NCBI GenBank assembly: GCA_024762795.1
Contig: JANTGS010000024.1
Span: forward strand, 1 to 34,818
DNA: 34,818 nucleotides
Source: Flavobacteriaceae bacterium
Lineage (GTDB): Bacteria > Bacteroidota > Bacteroidia > Flavobacteriales > Flavobacteriaceae
Reading direction: 5' to 3'
Part shown: piece after piece, positions 1 to 8,248 of the stretch
Numbering within the stretch: position 1 is the first letter of the stretch
Layout of the letters: each line of letters opens with the position of its first letter
Notes under the pieces: model-generated
Told to the model about the DNA's origin: nothing
Seen by the model: the letters and a program-made list of their open reading frames with translations, nothing else
The model's database searches: none
Made by a program: the position numbers and the translations under genes

Positions 1-334
1 AAAATAATTGTGATTTAACTACTTTGCTTATTTTTATTTCTACTTTGACTTTTTTTTATACAACTTACCGACCCATATAAACAATAGTTAGTCGGTAAGA
101 ATTTGCAATATTATATTTTATTCTGGTGTCTTTTTCAAAGAAACGATTTGAGAAAACAAAACACCTTATGTACTGATGTATAGTTATTTACATTTTTAAT
201 ACCGCTTTTTTTCTGAGAATTGATTTGAGAAAAATACAGAATGAATTTTAGAGTATCAATTGATTTATGATCTTACCACAGAAAATATAAAGATTATTAA
301 CTAAAATGGTAACGGATATGGTAACTCCAAAATA
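1..334. other. Non-coding left edge
   Basis: No reading frame of useful length on either strand. Two repeat signals are visible. One is a perfect 9-bp inverted repeat, CTTACCGAC (64-72) and GTCGGTAAG (91-99), separated by 18 bases. The other is a 12-bp direct repeat GATTTGAGAAAA at 145-156 and 222-233. A short direct repeat ATGGTAAC lies at 306-313 and 318-325. This stretch is on the 3' side of tRNA-Gln, where integrated elements often sit, but no integrase or attachment duplicate of the tRNA end is seen. Confidence 0.6.
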
Positions 335-367
335 AAAGCCCCGTAACGCTTACGTTTACGGGGCTTT
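335..367 (-). terminator. Intrinsic terminator of tRNA-Gln
   Basis: A perfect 12-bp stem (335-346 with 356-367) with a 9-base loop. Read on the minus strand it is followed by a T-rich run (TTTTATTTTGG). It begins four bases past the 3' end of the tRNA gene, as expected for a terminator of a single-tRNA transcript. Confidence 0.85.
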
Positions 368-370
368 CTG

Positions 371-441
371 TTGACCCACAAGGATTCGAACCTTGACTGA
401 CGGTACCAAAAACCGGAGTGCTACCATTACACTATGGGTCA
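371..441 (-). tRNA. tRNA-Gln (anticodon TTG)
   Basis: Read on the minus strand, the 71-base gene has a 7-bp acceptor stem (TGACCCA with TGGGTCA), discriminator A, a T arm CAAGG-TTCGAAT-CCTTG, and an anticodon loop TTTTGGT giving TTG. CCA is not encoded. The first anticodon-stem pair appears mismatched. Its promoter lies about 60 bases upstream and its terminator directly downstream, so it looks like an independent single-gene transcript. Confidence 0.93.
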
Positions 442-464
442 GTTTTATTTCGCTTTTTATCAAA

Positions 465-479
465 ACCTGCTAAACAGGT
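465..479 (-). other. Small hairpin in the tRNA-Gln precursor leader
   Basis: ACCTG (465-469) and CAGGT (475-479) form a perfect 5-bp hairpin with a 5-base loop. It lies between the promoter and the 5' end of tRNA-Gln. It would be in the leader removed by RNase P. Any role is inference. Confidence 0.4.
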
Positions 480-499
480 CCTGCATTACAAAGCGGGTG

Positions 500-530
500 C
501 AAATTTAAAACAAAGTTTTTATTACACAAA
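500..530 (-). promoter_or_regulatory. Promoter of tRNA-Gln
   Basis: On the minus strand, TTTG (530-527), a 19-base spacer and TAAATTTG (507-500). This fits the Bacteroidota sigma-A pattern TTTG / TAnnTTTG exactly, including spacing. It is the best-formed promoter in the left part of the window. Confidence 0.75.
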
Positions 531-638
531 AAAAAAATTGATTTTTAGTTAAAATCAGTCCTAAACGTACATACTTTCTTATTTTCAAAAACTTTTTGAT
601 TAAATTTAGTAAATTCGCCACAGTTTTAAAACCACGTT

Positions 639-3600
639 ATGCTGTCATTCAACTATAAAAAGTATAATAACATTCTCGGCTGGATTGCTTTTGCAATTGC
701 ACTGACTACCTACACTTTAACTCTGGAACCAACCGTGAGTTACTGGGATTGCGGTGAATACATCGCTACTTCGGTAAAACTGGAAGTAGGCCACCCGCCG
801 GGAGCACCGTTGTTTCAAATGATGGGAGCAGCCTTTGCTACATTGAGCCCTGACAATTCCCATATTGCCATGATGGTAAATTTTATGTCGGCTCTGGCCA
901 GCGCTTTTACCATTCTTTTCCTGTTTTGGACTATCACTATTCTGGCAAAAAAAGTGGCTCTTAAAATATCAGGAGAATTATCAGACGCAAGTGCTTATGC
1001 GATTTTAGGTAGTGGTTTTGTTGGTGCTCTGGCCTATGCTTTTACAGATAGTTTCTGGTTTAGTGCTGTTGAAGCAGAGGTTTATGCCATGTCATCATTC
1101 CTGATGGCAGTCTTATTCTGGATGGGATTACGCTGGGAGGCTGAAATGGATAATCCCCGTGGAGACCGTTGGTTATTATTAATCAGTTTTGTAGTTGGTT
1201 TATCATTTGGAGTTCATATACTTTCTCTTCTGGTGATTCCTTCTATTGTATTCCTGTATATTTATAAAAAGAAACCTGATCTGTCACTTGTTCAGTTTAT
1301 TGGGGCAAATCTGATCTCTGTCCTTGTGCTGGCGCTGGTATTTAAATTTTTATTTCCTTTTACCCTGCGTTTTTTCAGTGCTTCTGAATTATTCTTTGTT
1401 AATACCATCGGACTACCATTTAACTCAGGAAGTATTATTGCTGCACTGATTCTTATAGGCCTGTTTATATTCGGAATAAAGTACACACGAAGAAAGAAAC
1501 TTTATACAACTAATCTTATTCTTTTATCGGTTTTATTCATCATGATTGGTTTTTCTTCCTGGCTGATGCTTCCTATTCGTGCCAACGCAGATACCACCAT
1601 CAACGAAAATAACCCTTCCAGTGCAAGAGAATTACTGGCCTATTACAATCGTGAACAATATGGCGATGCCAATATCTTTTACGATTCTTATTATTCTGAA
1701 ACCGGCGAAAGAGATAAAGCAAATCCATTCAGAGATGCCAAGCCTAAATATGAAAAAGATGAAAAAACCGGAAAATATATTATTGTAAACAACTACAAAA
1801 ATGCCCTGCCGAATTACAGCAACAAACACAAAGGGTTTATTCCACGTATGGTAGATCCTAACCCGAGTGTTGTGCAAAATTATAAGGCTATTGCCGGAAT
1901 TCCGCAACGTACCAAAAGACGCCCCACATTTGGTGAGAATATTTACTTTATGATCAACTATCAGTTTGGTTATATGTACGGAAGATATTTTATGTGGAAT
2001 TTCGTTGGAAAACAGGATGATATTCAGGGGAACCTTGATAACCATGGTAACTGGCTTAGCGGAATCAGTTTTATCGATAGTTACCGCCTCGGCCCTCAGG
2101 ATCATCTGCCTACTGATGTGCTTGAAAATAAAGGGCGAAATACATATTATTTCCTGCCTCTGATTCTGGGTTTAATCGGGTTATTCTTTCATTTTAAACA
2201 CGATAAAAATAATTTTTATACCATCTTCCTGTTCTTCCTTTTTACAGGTATGGCTATTATTTTCTATACCAACCCAAAACCCTTTGAACCCCGTGAACGG
2301 GATTATGCCGTAGTAGGATCATTCTATGTTTTTGCCATCTGGATAGGGTTTGGTGTTTTAGCTCTGTTCGAACAGTTTAAAGATAAAATGAAACCCAAAC
2401 CACTGGCCATTGCAATAACTTTGATCAGTTTACTGGCCGTACCCACCATTATGGCCAAAGAAAACTGGGATGATCATGACCGGTCCGGTAAATATGCAAC
2501 CTATAACAATGCAAAGGCCTATCTGGACTCGTGTCAGGAGGATGCTATTATGTTTACCATTGGTGATAATGACACCTTCCCGCTATGGTATATGCAGGAA
2601 GTAGAAAATTATCGTACTGATATCAAACTGATCAATACCAGTTTATTTGCCAAAGACTGGTATATCGATCAACAAAAGCGCAAGACCTACCTTGCCGATC
2701 CGATTCCCTCACAATTAACCCATGATGATTACAAAGAGGGATCGCTTGATGTAGCTTATTTCTATCCGTATCCTTATCCTCAGTTCAAAGATTCCATTGT
2801 GGATATTAAATTCTTTATGAAATGGATTCAGAGTAAGGACAGCAGAACCTATATCGATTTTGAGGAAAATGGGCATCCTGAAAAGGTATATCCAACCAAT
2901 AAAATTCGATTAAAAGTTGATAAAGAAGCGGTATTAAAAAATGGTATTGTCGATCCTAAATATGCCGATTCTATTGTACCGTATATCGATATAACCATCA
3001 GCAAATCTGCACTGACAAAAAATCGCATTTTGATGCTCGATATACTGGCCAACAACAACTGGAAACGTCCGTTGTATTTTACCGGTGGAGCTCAGGCAGC
3101 AGAGGAATACATCTGGTTAAAAGATTATTTGCAACTCGATGGACTCGCCTACAAATTTGTTCCGATCAAAACTCCTATTAAAAATAAAAATTTTATGGAT
3201 ATGGGTATGATCAACACAAAATCTATGTATGACCATGTAAAGAAATTCAGCTGGAAAAATTCAAATGCTGACATTTATGTTGATCCTGAAACCAGAAAGA
3301 ATGGTATCTCTTTCAGAAACAGTTTAGGCCGACTCGCCGATGAATTTATCAAAGAAGGAGATTCAGCTAAAGCCGAAGAGATCCTCGATCTTTCCATGGA
3401 TAAAATGCCGATAGAGAAATATGCTTATTACCGGCTTGTAATAGGTTATATCGAGTCGTATTACAATGTAGGAAAACCTGAAAAGGCAAGAAATATAATC
3501 GATTTCCTTACCAATAATTTCCATGAAAAAATTGTGTATTACAGCTATCTGGATCAACAGGAATTATCGAGAAATTTCTCCGATCTGGAAGGAACTTTAG

Positions 3601-3728
3601 ATCTTTACAGATATATAATTGCCACAGCACAGGAATTTGACACTAAAGAATATACAGAAAAACTAAAAGATGACTTTATGTCTACAGTTTCTCTATTAGA
3701 GGGTGTATTGGGTGAGGAGACGAAGTGA
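639..3728 (+). CDS. GT117/DUF2723-family multispanning membrane protein
   Basis: 1029 aa integral membrane protein. The N-terminal half carries many hydrophobic segments and the DUF2723 signature: a WDCGEY motif near residue 37, followed by GHPPGAPLF. This acidic site just after the first membrane helix resembles the catalytic region of GT-C protein O-mannosyltransferases, and the family is grouped as GT117 (TMEM260-like). The C-terminal part, roughly residues 850-1029, is soluble and contains TPR-like helical repeats (GDSAKAEEIL, VGKPEKARNI). A glycosyl-transfer role at the cytoplasmic membrane is known only by family; donor and acceptor cannot be read from the sequence. The ATG start is clear but has no Shine-Dalgarno sequence, normal for this phylum. 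The next gene, a deacetylase, follows on the same strand after 61 bases. Confidence 0.85.
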   Translation: MLSFNYKKYNNILGWIAFAIALTTYTLTLEPTVSYWDCGEYIATSVKLEVGHPPGAPLFQMMGAAFATLSPDNSHIAMMVNFMSALASAFTILFLFWTITILAKKVALKISGELSDASAYAILGSGFVGALAYAFTDSFWFSAVEAEVYAMSSFLMAVLFWMGLRWEAEMDNPRGDRWLLLISFVVGLSFGVHILSLLVIPSIVFLYIYKKKPDLSLVQFIGANLISVLVLALVFKFLFPFTLRFFSASELFFVNTIGLPFNSGSIIAALILIGLFIFGIKYTRRKKLYTTNLILLSVLFIMIGFSSWLMLPIRANADTTINENNPSSARELLAYYNREQYGDANIFYDSYYSETGERDKANPFRDAKPKYEKDEKTGKYIIVNNYKNALPNYSNKHKGFIPRMVDPNPSVVQNYKAIAGIPQRTKRRPTFGENIYFMINYQFGYMYGRYFMWNFVGKQDDIQGNLDNHGNWLSGISFIDSYRLGPQDHLPTDVLENKGRNTYYFLPLILGLIGLFFHFKHDKNNFYTIFLFFLFTGMAIIFYTNPKPFEPRERDYAVVGSFYVFAIWIGFGVLALFEQFKDKMKPKPLAIAITLISLLAVPTIMAKENWDDHDRSGKYATYNNAKAYLDSCQEDAIMFTIGDNDTFPLWYMQEVENYRTDIKLINTSLFAKDWYIDQQKRKTYLADPIPSQLTHDDYKEGSLDVAYFYPYPYPQFKDSIVDIKFFMKWIQSKDSRTYIDFEENGHPEKVYPTNKIRLKVDKEAVLKNGIVDPKYADSIVPYIDITISKSALTKNRILMLDILANNNWKRPLYFTGGAQAAEEYIWLKDYLQLDGLAYKFVPIKTPIKNKNFMDMGMINTKSMYDHVKKFSWKNSNADIYVDPETRKNGISFRNSLGRLADEFIKEGDSAKAEEILDLSMDKMPIEKYAYYRLVIGYIESYYNVGKPEKARNIIDFLTNNFHEKIVYYSYLDQQELSRNFSDLEGTLDLYRYIIATAQEFDTKEYTEKLKDDFMSTVSLLEGVLGEETK

Positions 3729-3759
3729 AAAGGCAGGAATTAAAATACTCCTTTTCACT
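3724..3759 (+). terminator. Weak hairpin after the DUF2723 gene
   Basis: A perfect 10-bp inverted repeat (AGTGAAAAGG at 3724-3733, CCTTTTCACT at 3750-3759) with a 16-base loop. It overlaps the stop codon. The following bases are only moderately T-rich, so it may be a weak terminator or an mRNA 3'-end stabiliser rather than a full stop. Confidence 0.4.
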
Positions 3760-3789
3760 TTGTACTACTCGTATTTTACTTAAAAAACC

Positions 3790-4470
3790 ATGAAATCCTA
3801 TCTTACTAAAACACCGGCATTGATCAAAGAAATCTATCCCGGTTATGTGTGGGATATGAGATCTTATTCCAAAGAGATCTATCTTACTTTTGATGATGGC
3901 CCTCACCCGAAGATCACCCCTTGGGTGCTTGATCTTTTAAACCAATTTCAGGCAAAAGCCAGTTTTTTTTGTGTAGGGGATAACATCCTTAAACATCCGG
4001 AAACTTTTCAAAAAATCATCGAAGCCGGTCATGCTATAGGAAATCACACTTTTAATCACCTTAACGGATGGACTACCCGAACCAACCAATATTTAGAGAA
4101 TGTTGAGAAAACCGAACAGAGGATTGATTCTTTTTTTGTTGAGCAAAAAGGGAAGAGCGAAAAGAGATTAGAAAATATCGTGCGAAATTCAAAACTCTTT
4201 CGCCCGCCTTATGGAAAAATACGCAAAAAACAAGCCAAATATCTTTTAGAGAATAAATTCAAAATTATTATGTGGGATGTGCTTAGCGGCGATTTTGACA
4301 CCAAAATAAGTCCTGAAAAATGTTATAAAAATAGTATCAACAGGACTCAAATGGGGAGTATTATCGTATTCCACGACAGTGAAAAAGCCTTTGACAGATT
4401 AGAATACTCACTTCCAAAAACCCTTGAATATTTTAGCCGGAATGGATATAAGTTTAAGGCTTTGTCATAG
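3790..4470 (+). CDS. NodB-type polysaccharide deacetylase family protein
   Basis: 226 aa with one NodB/CE4 domain over nearly its whole length. The expected motifs are present: TFDDGP at 33-38 (catalytic D35, metal D36), HTFNH with metal ligands H86 and H90, RPPYG in the middle, and FHDS near the C terminus. The family removes N- or O-acetyl groups from sugar polymers such as chitin-like glycans or peptidoglycan in a metal-dependent reaction. There is no signal peptide or membrane helix, so the protein looks cytoplasmic or is exported by an unrecognised route. Short single-domain forms like this are common in Flavobacteriia and their substrate is unknown. It follows the DUF2723 gene on the same strand, and the pair may both act on surface glycans (inference). 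Confidence 0.87.
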   Translation: MKSYLTKTPALIKEIYPGYVWDMRSYSKEIYLTFDDGPHPKITPWVLDLLNQFQAKASFFCVGDNILKHPETFQKIIEAGHAIGNHTFNHLNGWTTRTNQYLENVEKTEQRIDSFFVEQKGKSEKRLENIVRNSKLFRPPYGKIRKKQAKYLLENKFKIIMWDVLSGDFDTKISPEKCYKNSINRTQMGSIIVFHDSEKAFDRLEYSLPKTLEYFSRNGYKFKALS

Positions 4471-4568
4471 CTCTCTCTTGTACAAACTCATATTTTTAAT
4501 CGACCGGCACAAAGTCAACAATAAATATGATTATCTCAATTTAAAATGAACACATTACATCATTATTC

Positions 4569-5480
4569 TTATCCACCAACACTTGCCTTTATCCCATACT
4601 GATCAAAAAGTTGAATGATCTCCTCAATTCTGTTTTCTTCAGGTGCTTCAAATAAGATAAAATTTTCCGGAGTTCCCAGTTTTTTATGTTTATTCTCAGC
4701 CACTTTATGATAAGGCAATAAATTGATCACTTTACGGCTTCCATCCAGGGAATTCATAAATTCGGCAGTTGCTATAATATTATCATTGGAATCATTTACT
4801 CCTTTGATCAGGGGTATTCTGAAAATAATTTCAACATCCGTTTTTGCAAGCTCTGTAATATTTTTATGGATCTTCTTGTTACTAACCCCAGTGTATCGCT
4901 TGTGTTTTTTATCGTCCATCACCTTCAAATCAATCAAAAAAAGTTCAGTGTGTTTTGCTACTTCCAGAAGGGTTTCTGTTTTTGCAAAAGCTGTTGTATC
5001 CACCACACGATGATAATATCTTTTCCCGCATGCTTTTAGAATTTGCAACAAATAATCGGCATGCATCAAGGGTTCACCTCCTGAAAAGCTAACACCCCCA
5101 CCCGACTGATCAAAGAAAGCCGCCTCATTATCAATCACCTTCATCAATTCTTCTACCGGCATAAATTTGCCAAGCATTTCAAAAGCCTTGGCAGGACAAA
5201 CCTCAGCACAGATCCCGCAGAAATTACAAACATTATAATCGGTTACTATTCCTTCGGAAGTCATTTTTAAAGCATCATTCGGACAGTTTTCAATGCATTT
5301 AACAGCCCCGATACATTTCGAGGCTGTATACATTTTCTGAACTTTCGGAGAAATACTTTCCGGGTTATGACACCATTCACACGACAAATTACAGCCTTTA
5401 AAAAAAACGGTCAGCCGTATTCCCGGGCCATCATTGATCGCATATTTTTTGATGTCAAAGATCAGACTTTGCTGTTTCAT
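4569..5480 (-). CDS. Glycyl radical enzyme activase (radical SAM), partner of HypD
   Basis: 303 aa from the ATG at 5480. A TTG one codon upstream is in frame but less likely. The radical SAM cluster motif CxxxCxxC is at C30, C34 and C37. A ferredoxin-like insertion follows with C56, C62, C66 and then C85, C88, C91, C95, the layout of activases for PFL2-like and dehydratase-type glycyl radical enzymes. The GG(E) SAM-binding motif appears as SGGEP. The enzyme would use S-adenosylmethionine and a [4Fe-4S] cluster to abstract hydrogen from the glycine of its partner. The ATG shares one base with the stop codon of the upstream dehydratase (TGATG), so the two are translationally coupled and almost certainly a functional pair. 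The gene ends 98 bp from the convergent deacetylase. Confidence 0.93.
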   Translation of the reverse strand: MKQQSLIFDIKKYAINDGPGIRLTVFFKGCNLSCEWCHNPESISPKVQKMYTASKCIGAVKCIENCPNDALKMTSEGIVTDYNVCNFCGICAEVCPAKAFEMLGKFMPVEELMKVIDNEAAFFDQSGGGVSFSGGEPLMHADYLLQILKACGKRYYHRVVDTTAFAKTETLLEVAKHTELFLIDLKVMDDKKHKRYTGVSNKKIHKNITELAKTDVEIIFRIPLIKGVNDSNDNIIATAEFMNSLDGSRKVINLLPYHKVAENKHKKLGTPENFILFEAPEENRIEEIIQLFDQYGIKASVGG

Positions 5481-7942
5481 CAAAAGGATTCATTTTCAGT
5501 TCGTTCGATCACTTCCTGCTGAAGGTCTTTATTCATATCGTTAAAATAATCACTGTAACCTGCCATTCTTACCAGCAGATCTTTATATTCTTCAGGATTT
5601 TCCTGAGCTGCATATAAAGTTGCTGTATCTACAATATTAAACTGAATATGATGTCCGCCAAGAGCAAAATAGGTTCTGATCAGTTTACCCAGTTTCATAA
5701 TATCCTCATCGCGCTTCAGTAAGCTCGGTAAAAAACGTTGGTTCAGCAAAGTTCCTCCCGATTTCACCTGATCGAGTTTTGTGAGTGATTTGATTACTGA
5801 GGAAGGGCCGTTGATATCACATCCGTGAGAAGGTGATGTGCCGTCGGAAATAGATTTAAAGGCAAACCTGCCGTTGGGCGAAGCACCCATCACTTTTCCA
5901 AAATACACATGACAGGTTGTGGAAAGCATATTTAAATGATAAGAACCTCCTTTGATATTGGGCTTCCCGTCAATAGCATCAAACAGATCGTCATAAACTC
6001 TTAAAGCAATCGCATCAGCATAATCATCATCATTACCGTAAAAAGGAGTATTGTTAATGATCGTTTGGCGTAAGATCTCTTCTCCTTTAAAATTCTTTTC
6101 AGTCGCGTGAAGCAGATCATCCATACGAAAGGTCATTTCTTCAAAAACATGCTTTTTTAAGACAGATAAACTGTCGGTAACGGTGCCCAGACCCGTACAC
6201 TGAATATAATTGGTGTTGTAACGTGGTCCTCCGTTGTAATAATCTTTGCCTTTTGAAATACAATCATCAATCACAACCGATAAGAATGTTGCGGGACTCT
6301 CTTTTGCAAACATCCGGTCGATATAATTACTCACCTTTATTTTTTGGTCTATGATATAATTGAGTTGCTTTAAAAAGGCACTATATAGCTGCTCAAAATT
6401 TTTAAATGTTCGCGGATCACCGCTTTCTATTCCGGCGCGTTTTCCGGTAACGGGATCTATTCCATTATTCAAAGTGATCTCAAGTATTTTTGGAACATTA
6501 AGATATCCTGTTAAGATATAAGCCTCTTTCCCAAAGGCTCCTACCTCTATACATCCGCTACAGCCCCCTTCACGGGCATCTTCAACAGATTTTCCCTGGC
6601 GAAGCATTTCGGGAATATAAATATCCGGGTTAAAAACTGAAGGATAACCATGTCCCTGACGAATTACTTTACAGGCTTCTTTTAAGAACCTGTCGGGAGT
6701 TCTTGAACTGATATGAACCGAGTTTCCGGGTTGTAGTATATGTAATTCTTCGATAATCTCCAGCATGATATAGGAAACTTCACTCACCCCATCCGATCCA
6801 TCACTTTTTACCCCGCCTATATTGATATTGGTAAAATCGTTATAAGTACCACTTTCCTTGGCTGTAATACCCACTTTGGGCGGCGCAGGATGGTTATTTA
6901 CTTTGATCCAGAAGCAGCTGAGCAGTTCTTTGGCTTCCTCTCGAGTCAGAGTTCCTTCAGCAATCTCCTTTTCGTAAAAAGGTTCCAGATGCTGATCAAA
7001 ATGTCCGGGATTCATAGCATCCCAGCCATTGAGCTCTGTAATGGTTCCTAAATGAACAAACCAGTACATCTGAATAGCTTCCCAGAAATTTCGGGGTGCA
7101 TGAGCAGGTACCCAACGGCAGACTTCTGCAATCTTTTTCAATTCCTCTTTTCTTTTCGGATCAGTCTCCTTTTCAGCTTGCCGCTCAGCTTCATCAGCAT
7201 GTCGTTCTGCAAAAAGTATTGCTGCATCACAAGCAATAGCCATTCCGCTAAGCTGCTCTTTTTTATCGGTCGCTTCCGGATCATTTAAAAAATCGAGATT
7301 ATTGATATGTTCTTCGATCTCTTTTTTAAAATCGAGCATTCCTTTTTTATAGATCTTCCCATCGAGTGCTGTATGTCCCGGAGCACGCTGTTCCATAAAT
7401 TCGGTAAAAATACCGGCTTCATAGGCTCTTTTCCAGGTTTCCGGAACATGTTCAAAGATCCTGTCGCGAATAGTTTTTCCTTTCCAAAAAGGAATGACCT
7501 CTTTCTTATAAGTATCGATATCTTCCTGACTAATGGTGTATCGTTGCAGATTTCGTGTATTCAACACATGCAGATCTTCCACGCTGTGGCAAGTGAGTTC
7601 GGGAAATGTAGGTACTGCCTTGGGTTTTGGACCACGCTCTCCCACAATGAGCTCTCCATCCCCCAGATAAATAGATTTCTTTTTGCAGATCTCCATAAAA
7701 TTCAGTGATCTTAATACAGGGATAGAATACTTTCCGTAATTCTTTTTATAGAATTCTGTTTCTATCAGCGCCCTTTCTATGGATAAAGCAGGTTCTGCTT
7801 CAAAACTCTGTCTTCTGAGCTTTTGAATTCTCTCATTCATACCCGGCCCGATCTCGTTGTTAAGAGGTTTATAAAAATTACCTTCGGAGGAAGGTTTTCT
7901 TTCGGGTTTATTAAAATTGATTTTTTTATGTATCGTTTCCAT
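5480..7942 (-). CDS. hypD: Glycyl radical enzyme, probable trans-4-hydroxy-L-proline dehydratase
   Basis: 820 aa. The C-terminal glycyl radical motif VRMAGYSDYF places the radical at G795, and the thiyl-radical cysteine is C464 in GCIE. The active-site residues I recall for Clostridioides difficile HypD (H160, D278, S334, D339, F340, C434, E436, Y450, T645, G765) all find the same residue type here at an exact +30 offset: H190, D308, S364, D369, F370, C464, E466, Y480, T675, G795. That separates it from pyruvate formate-lyase, glycerol dehydratase and CutC. HypD removes water from trans-4-hydroxy-L-proline to give pyrroline-5-carboxylate, which proline reductase (ProC, not in this window) turns into proline. 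The N terminus is about 30 residues longer than the clostridial enzyme. The name hypD here is unrelated to hydrogenase maturation. The enzyme class is oxygen-sensitive, so expression is expected under low oxygen. Confidence 0.85.
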   Translation of the reverse strand: METIHKKINFNKPERKPSSEGNFYKPLNNEIGPGMNERIQKLRRQSFEAEPALSIERALIETEFYKKNYGKYSIPVLRSLNFMEICKKKSIYLGDGELIVGERGPKPKAVPTFPELTCHSVEDLHVLNTRNLQRYTISQEDIDTYKKEVIPFWKGKTIRDRIFEHVPETWKRAYEAGIFTEFMEQRAPGHTALDGKIYKKGMLDFKKEIEEHINNLDFLNDPEATDKKEQLSGMAIACDAAILFAERHADEAERQAEKETDPKRKEELKKIAEVCRWVPAHAPRNFWEAIQMYWFVHLGTITELNGWDAMNPGHFDQHLEPFYEKEIAEGTLTREEAKELLSCFWIKVNNHPAPPKVGITAKESGTYNDFTNINIGGVKSDGSDGVSEVSYIMLEIIEELHILQPGNSVHISSRTPDRFLKEACKVIRQGHGYPSVFNPDIYIPEMLRQGKSVEDAREGGCSGCIEVGAFGKEAYILTGYLNVPKILEITLNNGIDPVTGKRAGIESGDPRTFKNFEQLYSAFLKQLNYIIDQKIKVSNYIDRMFAKESPATFLSVVIDDCISKGKDYYNGGPRYNTNYIQCTGLGTVTDSLSVLKKHVFEEMTFRMDDLLHATEKNFKGEEILRQTIINNTPFYGNDDDYADAIALRVYDDLFDAIDGKPNIKGGSYHLNMLSTTCHVYFGKVMGASPNGRFAFKSISDGTSPSHGCDINGPSSVIKSLTKLDQVKSGGTLLNQRFLPSLLKRDEDIMKLGKLIRTYFALGGHHIQFNIVDTATLYAAQENPEEYKDLLVRMAGYSDYFNDMNKDLQQEVIERTENESF

Positions 7943-8114
7943 AATATTAAATTGTTGAGATGATCAGCTTTTAGCTGAAGAAAATAAGTGAAAAAAAAGT
8001 GGATAAATATCAGGAAACTGGAGAAAAGAACATCAAACATTCAAACAGGCGTCTGTATGTTTTGGTAAGCGGACTTATGTTCTTAATTTGTGACATTTAT
8101 ATGAATAATATTAA
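7943..8114 (-). other. Long 5' untranslated leader of hypD
   Basis: From the predicted promoter to the hypD ATG is about 170 bases with no convincing gene. One 67-codon frame (8040-7837) opens in it but runs out of frame into hypD, has no recognisable family and is treated as chance. The leader holds the hairpin at 7964-7978 and a half-site TGTGACA (written on the plus strand, 8089-8095) that resembles half of a CRP/FNR-family operator. No full dyad is visible, so regulation by such a factor is only a suggestion. Confidence 0.4.
7964..7978 (-). other. Hairpin in the hypD leader
   Basis: A perfect palindromic hairpin TCAGCT-TTT-AGCTGA lies 22 bases upstream of the hypD start codon, inside the long untranslated leader. 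It could be an operator or an RNA element controlling translation. The sequence alone does not decide. Confidence 0.4.
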
Positions 8115-8143
8115 CAAAATTACAACTTTTTTCTAAATACCAA
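8115..8143 (-). promoter_or_regulatory. Promoter of the hypD-activase operon
   Basis: On the minus strand, TTG (8143-8141), an 18-base spacer and TAATTTTG (8122-8115), an exact match to the TAnnTTTG box. It places the transcription start about 165 bases before the hypD ATG, giving an unusually long leader. Confidence 0.65.
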
Positions 8144-8204
8144 TAATTCTTTTTAGTCGTTCTATAAATAATAACCGTGAGATCCGTTCCACTGTTATCC
8201 GTAC

Positions 8205-8248
8205 ATTTTTGATTTTCGACTTTTGACCTTTGACTTTTGACTTCCGAC
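8205..8248. repeat. Degenerate heptanucleotide tandem repeat
   Basis: Six copies of a 7-bp unit close to TTTTGAC lie head to tail just past the thioredoxin-like gene stop. The dinucleotide GA recurs at 8211, 8218, 8225, 8232, 8239 and 8246, an exact 7-bp period, while other positions of the unit vary. It is between the hypD promoter and the end of the neighbouring gene and encodes nothing apparent. Confidence 0.75.

Noticed and set aside
1-371. Integrated element at the 3' end of tRNA-Gln
   Set aside because: No integrase, no duplicate of the tRNA 3' end, and the tRNA terminator is intact directly downstream.
1632-2105. 157-codon frame on the minus strand inside the DUF2723 gene
   Set aside because: Fully inside a long recognisable gene, no known family, composition like an antisense shadow.
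7307-7708. 133-codon plus-strand frame inside hypD
   Set aside because: Antisense to a well-conserved enzyme; no start signals or family resemblance.
5480-7942. Pyruvate formate-lyase, glycerol dehydratase or choline trimethylamine-lyase
   Set aside because: A single cysteine with Glu two residues on (CIE), rather than the Cys-Cys of formate-lyase, and the full HypD residue set fit hydroxyproline dehydratase better.
7837-8040. Possible upstream peptide gene in the hypD leader
   Set aside because: Out of frame with hypD and overlapping its first 106 bases; low-complexity and rich in Phe, Leu and Ile; no support beyond being open.
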